Source of the DNA: Takakia lepidozioides
Lineage: Eukaryota > Streptophyta > Takakiopsida > Takakiales > Takakiaceae
DNA: 64,000 nt
Assembly (NCBI GenBank): GCA_030704615.1
Contig: CM060731.1
Location: 54,420,221 to 54,484,220 of the forward strand
Reading direction: 5' to 3'
Shown: positions 22,928-34,599 of the stretch, piece by piece
Numbering within the stretch: the stretch's first letter is position 1
Layout: every line of letters starts with the position of its first letter
Program-made: the position numbers and the translations under genes
Notes under the pieces: generated by a model
The model's database searches: none
Seen by the model: the letters and a program-made list of their open reading frames with translations, nothing else
What the model was told of the DNA's origin: nothing

Positions 22928-25805
22928 ATGCATGAGGCTGCTGCTATGGGCGATCACCAAGTCCTTCCTCCCGGTGTAACCTCAAGTGTGCCTGCTGCTT
23001 CCACCCTTCCCACCGTCTTGGTAAGCCCCGCAATTCCTAGTTTTCAAAATGAGGTCGTTGATGCGAAAGACGAGGACATGGCCGAGCAGAGGGATGTCAG
23101 AGGGAGCCCTCAACCCAGCCCAAGGCGGACTGTGGATGGAGCAGGTATGGATTACGAGGAGTCCGAGGAGAGTCGTAAAGCTCGCGAGCGTAAGGAACAG
23201 CTGGTGCAGCAACTGCTTATGCACCGTCGTGCCAGCGCGCTTGCGGTCCCCACTAATGATGCAGCAGTGCGGACTCGACTGCGAAGCCTACAACAGCCTA
23301 TCACGCTGTTTGGAGAGAGAGAGATGGAGAGGAGGGATCGGCTGCGTGCAGTCATGGCCAAGCTAGACGCAGATGGGGAATTGGAAAAACTGGTGCAAGC
23401 ACAGGAAGCCTCGGGCGAGGCAGCGGCAGCTGGCCAGGATGATGCTCATGACGAGGAGATTCCAGATGAATCCACGCCACTCCAGCTCTTCTACACTGAA
23501 GGCACTGCGGAGTTGCTTAATGCACGTTCGCAAATCTTGAACTACTCGTTGCCACGAGCACACTCCAGGATTTCCAGTGCAAAAAGAAAGAGGGCCGATC
23601 CTGATGAGGATGAGGATGCAGAAGTGGAGGAAGTGTTACAAGGCATGGGACACACATCCATGGATTGCAGTGAAATTGGGGATGATCGTCCTCTTTCAGC
23701 TTGCGCCTTCTCTCCAGATGCATCGATGCTTGCAACCAGGTATTAGAGGACACCCTAAAAGTAGGTACATGTGCTTTTACTTCACTTTGCAAAGCGTGAA
23801 TGACAGGAAGGAAATAAAAATCTTCATCGTTGTAATAGTGTGCATTGTCCCTTGGCAACCCGTCAGTGCATCATACATGGATAAGTGACTTCATATCCAA
23901 GTTTTGTCAATTCTGTCAGTGTTGCTAGAAGGATTGGGACTGGATGCAGCGGCACTGAAGTGGTAGGTTGGGTGTTTGGCTGGTAATGCAGTTCCTGGAC
24001 GGGAATTACGAAGCTGTGGAATGTACCGGCAGTGCAGAAGGTGGGTATGAGTAAGGGCCACACTGAACGGGTGACTGATGTAGCATTTCATCCCAGATCA
24101 TGCAAGAGTCTTGACCCATCAGCTGGCAACTTGGCTACTGCCTCTGCTGATCAGACGGCCATCCTGTGGAGTCTTGATGGTGTGCGCTTGCAGTCGTATG
24201 AAGGCCACCTTGACCGACTGGCCAGGCTGGCCTTCCATCCTTCCGGTGCTTACTTAGGAACAGCCAGTTATGATAAAACCTGGAGATTGTGGGATGTTGC
24301 CACAGGTATCGAGCTATTGTTGCAGGAGGGGCACAGCCGAACAGTATATGGCATTACTTTTCAAGGAGATGGGGCATTGGCAGCATCTTGTGGCATGGAT
24401 GCCCTGGCACGTGTCTGGGATTTGCGCACTGGAAAGAGTATTCTTGCTCTGGAAGGCCATGTCAAGCCTGTGAGTATTGTTCTTGTCCTGGGTTTTACTT
24501 GTAGTTGTTTCCATGAAAACCAGCTCAGCAGGCATCTGAGGTTGTTATATCCACATCATATCGAAGGACTCGATTGATGGATCCTGACTGGAAATGTCGG
24601 GCCTTCTTAACCTTTACAGACAATGAGATATGTATAGGGTCATTGTCTGTAGAGTACAGCACCCTCACAGCAAGAGTCATGTCTTCTTACTTCAAATGAG
24701 AACTGTAAAGACTGAAGTGGAGAAAGGTTCCATGTGAACAGCAAATGGACATGGGTTAGTCGATCCTAAGAGATGGGGCAATCCTGTGTCAATGGCGCAA
24801 TGTGCGCCGTGTGTTCGGTGTTGCTATAAATGACTTCATCATATTTATTTCTGAGTAAAGTTCACATATATATTGTTGTGCACTTGTGGAGAGTTTCCTC
24901 CCTGTGATTGATTGAGTAGCAAGAGTGGAGTTTCTGTACTGACTTACAGTTTTGTTGGGCATGGGACAGGTCTTGGCAGTAGACTTCTCACCGAATGGCT
25001 ATCACTTGGCCACAGGTAGTGAGGACCACACATGCCGGGTGTGGGACTTGCGCAAGAAGCAGGCTCTTTACATAATTCCAGCCCATTCTTCCCTCATATC
25101 GCAAGTCAAGTATGAGCCCTCTGATGGCTACTTTTTGGTCTCTGCCTCGTATGATAATACAGCTCGGGTTTGTACCTTCACAGAAGCCCTTGTCAATCTG
25201 ACTGAGGGTATAAACACATGTTATAGGCTTCAGTCAGATATGTATGGTTACCACATTTGCTGGAAACAGGCCAAACAAGAGAGAGAGATGGAGCAAGTTA
25301 CATGCATCTGTCTTTCACCTGCATAGACATCAAGGTGAACTGTTGTCTTCGTTGTTTGCTCACATCAACTGGTGTGCAGATCTCCATCTTTCTGATGTTG
25401 TATGAATCACTTACGGTGGTGATGTGATGGGCATCTTGTAGATCTGGTCAGGTCATGACTTCAAACCTATCAAGACATTGGCAGGTCATGAAAATAAGGT
25501 TGCGGGAGTGGATGTGTCAGCAGGTGGGTCCTACAGAAGGGGTACTGGCATTGTAAAAACTAGTTCAGGGATGTTAAAGAGGGCAAAGAAGGAACTGTTG
25601 TATTTTCTTCTCCATAAGTTCAACCAGTTCTCTTCAAAGCATAGATCTCTTTGCCATGTGAGATTGATCCTTCAGTTTATAAGAGGGTTGTCGGTGACGT
25701 CGTGCTGGATGGATGGCAGATGGGAACTACATTGCGACTGTGTCACATGATCGGACCATAAAACTTTGGTCGCATTCCAAACATACAGAAGGAAGTACTT
25801 CCTAG
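22928..25805 (+). CDS. PRP4: U4/U6 snRNP protein PRP4 (LACHESIS-like)
   Basis: Core spliceosome factor of the U4/U6 di-snRNP. Exons 22928-23739, 23992-24469, 24970-25167, 25442-25523 and 25720-25805 join with GT-AG borders and consistent phases to a 551-residue protein, against about 554 for the Arabidopsis orthologue LIS. The N-terminal PRP4/SFM region reads EESRKARERKEQLVQQLL, ALAVPTNDAAVRTRLR, PITLFGEREMERRDRL. Seven WD40 repeats follow, with markers LWNVPAVQ, GHTERVTDVAFHP, TASADQTAILWS, GTASYDKTWRLWD, SCGMDALARVWDLRTG, FSPNGYHLATGSEDHTCRVW, IPAHSSLISQVKYEPSDGYF, LAGHENKVAGVDV and TVSHDRTIKLW. The start may instead be the ATG at 22946 (MGDHQ). Mutants of the orthologue affect gametophyte cell fate in Arabidopsis. 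No lesion was seen. Confidence 0.95.
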
Positions 25806-28663
25806 TTGAGCAGTTGGTACGTTTGAGAATTATTTTGTCATGCTTCATTAAACCCTTTGATTGAAAAGTCTATCACGTAAGTTTAGCTGCAAAGACTGAA
25901 GTAACTCTCCACAATGTGCCTTTTGTTAAAAACATGTGGTAGCTGTCATTGTGACACCTGGAAGTTGGCAAGTCGCATTTCTCACAACAACTGCACTGGT
26001 GCTCCAAGTAGACTGGAAGAATTTGCCAGTAGTTGTGCTTATTTGGGATGGTCGCAGAGGTGCAGTTGTGGAGTCGGTTTCTCTCCTCACCCTGAGATAC
26101 TTCTCATCTGTAGGGTTTGATAGATTGGGGAATGATGACTTTGGTAGAATGCTTTACTTGGAGGAGCAGATCCTACGCAAGAGGACGTGTATTCTAAACA
26201 TCAATGACAGAGGTAAATAGATTCACACTAATATAGCAAGCCACCCACAATGCCTATTCTTCACCACAGACTCTACATCTCTGCGTTACCAAGGCCCATA
26301 TATTGGGTTGTCCCCCGGACACCTCGCGTGCATGTTGCACCTCAAGCAGCAACTGTTTCTTATGCTTATTACGAAAGGAATAATTCAAATTCGTTAAAGT
26401 TATGACGTATAAAAATCAGAAGTTAAAAAAGAAAAAGAAAATAAATTGTGTACTCTTGCTGAAGCAAAGGTGTCACTTTGACCCCCAAAGGGCTGGTGCC
26501 TTCCAATGGGAAGATGGACCATATGACCTAAATATGATATGGTGCAACCCGATTCATGCTCCATATCAAGGTTAAGGGTTAAGAATTAGCTTATTGAATC
26601 TTATCACGAATTATTATAATTGTGTGCTATTTGTCAAGTCTCAAAGTCCGGTTTTTGCAGGTTAAGGGGCAGACTAGCTTATTTGCAAAAATCCCTGCGA
26701 GGCGAAAGCAAGGGTTGAGCTCACCTGGATTCTACACAACTAGTTCTGGATTCATATTCAATACCCAGGGAGCTCATCTTGAAGAGGGCGCCTTAGGGGG
26801 TTTTCCAACATCTTTATCTTTCCTTCTATCTGCCTGTGTGGATGAAGCTCTACTGAAATTAATGAAGCTTGCCACGTTATGCATCAAATATATTCAGGAC
26901 TACAAGAAACGCATGGACCTCCAATGCACTAAGCAGCATGTTATGGACAAAAAGAGCCCTAGACACTGCTTCATCTCAACGTCCTCAATTTCTTTCTGGC
27001 ATCTTCTTCAACCGAATATACCCTGTGTGCACATGAACTGCCCTCCAAACTTATGCACCTATAATGCTATAAACCATAAGCAAGGTTATGACCAGTGTTG
27101 GGTGAATAATGGACTTTTCAATGACCAGCAGTTCCAGTTACTTGAAATTTTGGGAAACTAATGACCTCCGGTTCTGGTTATTATGGCTAGATATAATCTC
27201 CGGTTTCAGTTGCTGACAAAAACCTTAAATATCCGATGATTTTCACCAGATAACCAGTGGTTCTTCAAAGTTTGTTTGGGTAGCTGTTTCCAAACCACAT
27301 ACCCCGCGGTTTATGTTTTTCCCGATCATTGATTACTTCGGTGAAATGGGTATATACCCCGGTTGATAACCATCAGATGCATTCCAGGATTAAAGAACAG
27401 CTACTGCATCCATCACCTCAATGATTTCAATGCTCAAGATTTGAAGAAGAGCTTCCCAGTGTACTCCAAGGTCAAGACATTGACTTTGAGCCAGGGTTGA
27501 AAAATATCCAAGTACTAGACCATGGATGCACTCAAATTTTACGTTGATCTGTAGAAGCCTGTATGCTTAGAAAGGTCTTTGCACCTCTTGCTGCTCCTGT
27601 GAAAGGCTGTGGACAATGCCTACTAATGTCCTGTTGTAGGGTAATGACAGCCCGCAACATTGTGTTTGTTACCAACCCCTTGACTTTTTGGGTGTGCACT
27701 TCCTGTGTTGCCCCTGTGGTTGAGAACGCACAGCGACTTAGATGTGGTGCGAGATGCAATCACATCTGTGGCTCAGGAAGCTGGATCTGCGGGAACAAAC
27801 AAATTTTCTTCCATCCTCCATCAGCTTGTAACATAATTACAATGATCCACTACACAAGTGTTCTTTGCATACAAATGTGCTTGTTACTCTTCTCTTCCAG
27901 TAGGATTGTAGCCCTAGCCCAAAGCAAATTCCACAATAGTGAACCATCCCACCTAATCTGAGTTGAATGACCAAATTCCACAGTTGGAATCCCCACATCA
28001 TGTATTTGAGTGTCTCAATGATTGTATCCCAATCCGGTCTACTTTACCTTAATCCAGGGTTTCAATAATAGGTTAGCACATCTGCCTGTTCACCACATGT
28101 TTCTGCGGCCAAGATATGCCCATCATTTTAAGGGTGGCATTCAGAGGCAACCTGATACAAAAGAACCTATTTTCACTCGGAATTAGATTGATGGCTTGGT
28201 TTGTTGATGCAGATGAATTACTATAGTCACGTGCCATATTGGAGCCCATATTTGACCAGAGTATACAGGGCCACATGTGCTGGTGGACCACCACCAACTA
28301 GCTGTTTACCAAAAATCTTTGGCGGTTTGCTTTGATATATAATGTGTTCCACGGAAGGCTGACAAAAGTCCAGGAAGCTAGCAACACTTTGGTTAGGCTA
28401 CATGAGATAATATATTTCTCAACTCGAAGTATGTGAAGCTTGGGAAACAGGGATCACTTTGTCCTAAAGTGACTGCCAGATAAGGACATTACCTCAATTG
28501 TGTGCAGGATCTCAAAGAGACAGTGTACTGATGCTAAGATTGCTTCTTGTCATTCTCTAAGTTTGAGCGTGAGCTTCAGTGATGACCATCTCTTGGACCA
28601 CATGACTTTGGGAGGCGTCGAGTAACAGGCTATAACTCATGCTGATTTCAATTCACATGGAGC
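25806..28663. other. Convergent intergenic region; no gene seen
   Basis: Lies between the 3' ends of PRP4 (plus) and the WDR53-like gene (minus), so it holds both 3' UTRs. The frame at 26622-27161 (179 codons) shows no motif and no splice context. No RNA gene was found. Confidence 0.4.
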
Positions 28664-31600
28664 TCAGAAGATGCTGTAGATACTCAAGCTTTTGGATATG
28701 TCTGCAACCACCAGATTGTCTGCATTGCTGGCTATAGTACTCAGCCAATTGACCTGCACCAAAACTTGGTTAGAATGGAGGGAGACAATATATTAATTGC
28801 TGGGAGAGAGGACATCCCCGAGTCAACAATTTAATGAGTCAATGGAACAACAGGGGCAATTTTGCGTCCTCCACATTGAGAATAAGAGATTTTGGACTTA
28901 TCTCCACTAATACTCTTCATTTATGGCAGAAGATTTCCACCAGCAAGATTGACCACAAGGAAAATGTCACCTTTCTCTTGTGTTTGATGTCCAGCACCAA
29001 CGGGCCTCCATCTCCATCATCCACACCAACCGAGCTAGAAGTGATAGGATCTACTTCACGAGCCCAATCCCAAACCTTGATAAGAGCATCATTACCACCC
29101 GAGACAACAAACCGACCCTGTTCTCCAAATCTTGCAAATGTGCTTCACACACCACAATCAATTTAGGTGAAAGCTTCAGTACAAACGGGTTGGTTGTTGA
29201 AAAATCCATAAACTGGCAAAGTTCTCAACCTGCAATGTCCAGGAGGCCTGTTTTGGGCCCGGGACAGGTTGAAACTGTAGTTTGGATCAATCAGACAGTA
29301 CACTTGTAATTTAAACGATTTTCTACTATTCTAAGAGGAATGTAAGCTTTCAGTAGAACAGTTCAGATATGTGGATCAAATCTGAGTGTAATATATGGCC
29401 AAACCACTGAGCAGACTCTGTTTTGAGTCATTTGCACTAACAACTCTGGGCATTCAAGGGTCAGACCAGCCCCAGAAACTATCCCGTTCCCAGTAGTAGA
29501 AATCCTGCAACCACAGCTAGGCTTCAAAATCTACATAGCAGATCTTTAGAGGAAGTACTGGGATGAGGAGTTACTTACACATGGGAGACAGCACACGCAT
29601 GGCCACGAATGCCAGAGTGCAAATGCCTTTTTCTACCATGCAATTGCAGCACAGCTTGACTCCCAAACTCTGAGTTGATAGGCCCTGAGTTATCCTTCCC
29701 TCCAGTTCTGCTAGGAATACCTCTCTTCTTTTTTGAGTTCTTGCCCCTGGAGGTACTCCTCATAGTCTTACTTTCAAAGCTCAGGTCGAAGACATCAACA
29801 GCTCCATCACCCCGGGCTGCTGCCATCAGCTTTCCTGCCTCCCCAGATGAAACCCCTTCGAAAACTGATAATGCATGGACAAAGGGAGGATTACAAATCT
29901 GGCCCACTCCTTGGTCACTGGCAGCTGCTGTGGAGGCTGATTGTCACACAGCCAAAAATTAGTTAGTGACAGACTGGGTGCACCTGTCAATACTCTTAAA
30001 ACAATCAACTAGTACAGAAAAGTCCTACACCATGGTCACTGGCATGCTATGGACGCTGCCTGTCACACACCGCCAAAAATCACTAAACAACAGTTCTTGT
30101 GGTGTTCACCTGTCAACACTCTTGAAAAGAAATAAGAACTGCAGAAGGTACTACATCCACCTATATGCCACAAGCTTTTGTCTAGAGTAACTTGCAAAGG
30201 AACATTAAGAAGAATGCATGCAAGGAGAAGGGGGCACCACCCACAAAGGTCCACAATGTGTAATGGCCTTCCCCTGCTGAAGTCCCACTTGACAATCTTG
30301 GAATCCAACCCTCCAGTCACCACTGCACAGTTTAATCGCCATGCCCTAGGTATTAGCATAAGAAATTACAACCATATTGCTAGATGTGCAAAGACAGTTT
30401 GAAATCTGTGGTTGAAGAACACATCCATTCAACCAAAATATACATTTGGGATCGGAGCTTCCTGTCACTGCATGCATCCACAGAGGCCAATTTCATGAGA
30501 CAGTTATTAGGTTTCCTAATGCATTGACAGTGGCAGACAGTGACCTTACCTTCCCATGGCCGGTGCGGATGAAACTGTACCGTACTGCAGATCTGTTACA
30601 ATAGTGAATGCTTCATGAACCCGGGATATTAAGCCTGTGGATATAACCATGCCGTTTTCTAATTCATTGCTATGCATATCGGTGCTAGAAGCCAAGCCCA
30701 AGTGATATTGATAGACAGGCAGAAAGCTACAACAACATTGATTCACCCAAGTAGGAAACAAGAGAAGAGAAAGGTAGGTAGGGAGCTAGCCAGGGTTTGT
30801 TGGTACATTTGAGTGGACTTCTTGTAAGGTCTTGAAAAGCTTGTGGCTTTGCAGATCTATGACCTGCACAAAGCAGTAGTCAGCTTAAGATTCCCACAAT
30901 AAAGAATTCTTCATACATTGTAATAGTAAAGTTAGTTCCTCGGTAAAAAAGGCAACACATGACATTAACTCTAGCTCATTTTTAGTGACTATGCCACAAA
31001 AGCTGATAAGTTTCTATAGAAGTTTTAGTTCTCTAATTCTTAGACTCTTAACTTTTGGCAGAATTCTCTTAAACTTCCAACCTCAATACCAGATGTACAC
31101 CTGAAATTCGTACACAGAAATAAGAATGGTATCCCCATTGTCATGACAACATCCAACTTACCTTGACTTGCCCACTATCATCTGCTGCTGCAAGGTAAGT
31201 CGCCTTCTGATTCACAACCACCTGCATCGAAACCACATACTCGTGAGTAAGTCCTTTACTCAGATTTACCACAAGTTTCCCGCCATACTCAATAGATTTG
31301 AAGAGAGAATCATGAACTGGATTGTGATCACAGACCAGTAAATCTACACTGCTCACTAGATCAGGTTATACATATACTACCATGCAAATATGATCTCGGC
31401 TTTTTGGGTACCTGGTTGATTGCATCTGTGTTGAAAGTGTAAGTCTGCAAGGGGCTGCCTGACGGCCCCTCCAAGTTCCATACAAAAGAACCATACAAAC
31501 TGTAAGCCACGATCGCACCCAGATGACTGACAAATCATGCAATGATCTCATGATTGATCACCAGTGTTGACTGCCATGAATCATTTCCTTCACATCAAAC

Positions 31601-34594
31601 TGAGACTCCACAATGTGGTCAGGCTCTCAAACCCCATGTTAATCAGATATTGAGGTAGACATGGATAACAGAGAAAGACATCAAAATGCCACAAGAGGAT
31701 TCCCACAGAAACAATTAGAGTGGGCTCCACAGCATACCAAGCGCTGATCCAAACAGAAGATAACTGCCCCTGCTCCAGCATACAGCATGTTCTCATTACC
31801 TGAAGGAAACAAACTGCCATGAGACTTCTACTTCTCCATGTCTGTCACTCAAATCTCTTCTCTGTGGCTGGGTCTGTATCCTGGGTACTCTCACCAGAGA
31901 GACGCCCTCTTCAATTCCATCAAGGGAATTGAGCATGTACCTGTATTTACCAACTTTGAAAGTCTCGAGCCTGAGCCAAAAGCCCAGGCCCTTTTGGGGG
32001 CTAGCTATTGGGCAAATCACACAAAGCAGATAGATGCTTGTGTGAAGGGAATTCTAGAGGATATCTGGAAAACTCGGATCAATCCTCTATTCCGAGGTGA
32101 GTCATACTACCGGCGTCAGCCCCTGACAAAGGTTCTGTCCCTTTGTGTTCGGCTCAAACTGGGCGCCGCGTCAATGGCCACAAGGCTACGGCAAACAACG
32201 TCTTATGAGTACATTCTCTCTCTGTGGCTAGGCTCCTAGTAACACCACTCAAGACATGCCTATTCCCTGTTGAATTTCCTGCCTAGAACAGAACAGGAAA
32301 ACAACTATGTCCTATGTAACAACACTCTTGAATTGCCTGATAACTGTTCCTCTCTCTATCTGTGAATTTGGTGCGATGTTGCGAACATGACAAGTGATGG
32401 TGAACTAATCCCTGGTACCTTGTGCTAGGCCCCGCAGCAGCAGCATAGTGGAGAATATATGTACACCTTCTACATGATCCAGTCAATGTACATTGTTGTC
32501 TTGGCTGGTCTATTGTAGCCAATGCCTTGTATCAGATTTAGGAAACCTGAAAATGAGAGGCCTGGAAGTCTCTATCTCTCCTGCCTTCATCTTGATCGTG
32601 GCTTGTAACACCATTCAAGAATTGCCTAATCTGTATTGTAGATATGTAGATATTCTATGGCTGTGACAGGCTTCAATTATCTTAGATTACAAGTGGGGAA
32701 GTAGGGTAGGCTTCCTCTACTTCAAACCTTCCTCGTTAGACAGCTGATTTCTGTTCTAAGCTTGGACACAATTGGTCATCTAGTATTTTCTTGTCAAATT
32801 ATTGGTAGTTAGCATTTCGGACCAGCCATGCTATGAAAGAAATATGATCTTATTTCAATAGTATTCTGGTGGCTGAAGCTACCATCCTATTCTGGTTTTT
32901 AACCTTATGTCATACAAGGTATAAGGTTGTGATGAGACATTTCATTAGACCTTGCTAGTTTATGAACTTTCTCAACAGCCATGAAACACCATAGAACCTA
33001 GATTTTGATCTATTATGTAGTCCAAGATCAAGTCAATCATAGCATAGCATTCAGGTTTCCAGAATGCATAAACCTTCCATGCATAGTTTCCCTTTGAACA
33101 AGCTCCTGTTAGCCATTCCTGTGGTTCACAGAATGAAGATTGCATTGAAAGGGCTAACATGTTTCAGGTTTCTGTGGTCTTAAATCTTCACAAACTACAT
33201 CTAAATGATCCGAGACCTGAACTAGTCTTAGGAGTCTTGTATGATGTGATGCCCATTCAAAGGAAAGAATGCTTGGGCTTCTAAATGATTGGGTGGTGCT
33301 GGGATGAAACAGTGGCCAGTGTTTGCAAACACCTTACTCATGTTGACCTCAACAAATTCAGGCGCCTGAGAGATCCGCCTGTCTATGAGCTGATTCAGGT
33401 GCAGGTTTCTCTCCCAGATTACCCTGTTCTTTGATATTAACAAGTGTCACCTATTTTGTACTACAACTGTCAAAAGGGTGGATCCACTGAGCATATCTGA
33501 AGTTTAGATGTACCACCATTTAGGCCGTTGTGTCCAGCTTTCACTGTCTTCTTTGTTTGAAGTTGAAACAGAATGCCTAATGGTGTTCATGTTACAGAAC
33601 ACCAACTGACTACATGAATAGCGACACTACCATGACGTTCATGGCCATGGGAGATGCGTCACAGAGAGAACATGCTTGCTGGGCTGGTGTACAAGAGCCC
33701 TTCCCCAAGGGGGCCCTCTTTCGAGGGTGATATGTCAGATAGACTGGTCAATGTGGACGGTCCGCTCTCTCATGGAAGGCGGTTAATAAATGTCTGGTAG
33801 AACTTCAGCTCTCGTCCTTAAATAATAGGTCAAAAGGTGACTTTGTGCAGTGGACTCGTGAGAAAGCCCAAACTGGGGAACGATCCATTGTGGATTATAT
33901 CACAGTGGACAAGCATACTGGAGTATATTTCAAAGGGTTACAACGCTCCCATCAGCTCTTCTGAGATTGTGGAAGCAATTGAGCATTTAAATAGATATAA
34001 AACTGGTGGACCTGATGGCGTACTCAATGAGCTTATCAAGTATGGTGGCGACCCCATGATAGAGGCCCTTGAACTTCTCTTTAATCTTATCTGGAGGACT
34101 GAATTGATCCCCTTTCGCTGGCGTCAGGGGGTCATCGTCAATATACACAAGCAAGGTGACAAAGAAGAGCCAGGGAACTGCAAAATGAGGGGCAGGGATA
34201 AAGAAAGGACCTCGGCTTAGAGATACTGACATCACCTCCTCCGCGCCAAAGCATCGGAACCTCTGAGAAAAGGATTTTGTGCGTATATCAAAAACGCAGA
34301 CACTCCCATCCTGGAAGAGAACCAACAAAATAATGGTTAGGTGTTCAGGTATCGCAACAGTACTTGCAAGTAGTTGGATAAGTACGATAAACAGCAGAGG
34401 TTGGATTTACTTGTGTTTCCTTCACCTTCTACCATTGGCCACGAAGAGCTGATTCTCAATTGTACCTCGCTCGAAGAGGCGACCACGTGAGGAGATGACT
34501 GCGAAGAAACGCAGCAAAGAACGGACTGGGAGTGGCCAAAAAGCCTAGTAATTCGTCGCTGCTCCTGAGGTGTATCCGCCATGGCTTCCTTCAT
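28664..34594 (-). CDS. WDR53: WD40 protein, WDR53 orthologue
   Basis: Eleven exons on the minus strand: 34466-34594, 34211-34310, 31738-31799, 31412-31468, 31162-31221, 30807-30863, 30550-30592, 30245-30322, 29579-29936, 28971-29142, 28664-28753. All borders are GT-AG and all phases agree, giving 401 aa. Markers in order: RRITRLFGHSQSVLCC, DGSVCVFDIR, GNENMLYAGAGAVIFCLD, TYTFNTDAINQ, YLAAADDSGQVK, VIDLQSHKLFKTLQ, ICSTVQFHPHRPWE, VVTGGLDSKIVKWDFSRGRP, CNPPFVHALSV, AARGDGAVDVFDL, GHACAVSHVTFARFG, SGGNDALIKVWD, VNWLSTIASNADNLVVADIS. This matches human WDR53 and a plant transducin/WD40 protein (I recall At5g45760). A Lys/Ser-rich insert (KNSKKKRG) lies between late blades. WDR53 is reported as a DDB1-CUL4 associated factor in animals; a plant role is not established here. 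Intron 2 (2.4 kb) holds two antisense LINE fragments. Confidence 0.93.
31854..32232 (+). mobile_element. 5'-truncated LINE 3' end in WDR53 intron 2
   Basis: The open frame encodes a LINE C-terminal segment (YSHQRDALFNSI, FTNFESLEPEPKAQALLG, ILEDIWKTRINPLF) that lies after the zinc-knuckle region in many LINEs. It is bounded by near-identical copies of a TCTCTGTGGCTRGG sequence (about 31854-31872 and 32214-32232), a probable target duplication. Its last 50 bases recur as the micro-insertion at 13749-13802. Antisense to WDR53. Confidence 0.75.
33840..34190 (+). mobile_element. LINE reverse-transcriptase fragment
   Basis: The frame contains ISSSEIVEAIEHLNRYKTGG, PDGVLNELIKYGGDPMIE, FRWRQGVIVNIHKQGDKEEP and GNCK, which is the N-terminal part of a LINE RT up to the point where the family continues with a YR-type motif. 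Similarity stops around 34185, about 20 bp from the WDR53 exon 2 donor. It lies downstream of the 31.8-32.2 kb fragment although RT should precede the C-terminus, so the two are separate insertions or a rearranged copy. Confidence 0.75.
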
Positions 34595-34599
34595 GCGCT

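Noticed and set aside
26622-27161. 179-codon plus-strand frame
   Set aside because: No motif, no splice signals that extend it, and it lies in the convergent 3' region of two known genes.
31838-34220. LINE-type frames as host exons of WDR53
   Set aside because: They are on the opposite strand, carry LINE RT and C-terminal motifs, and the WDR53 exons splice across them in frame.
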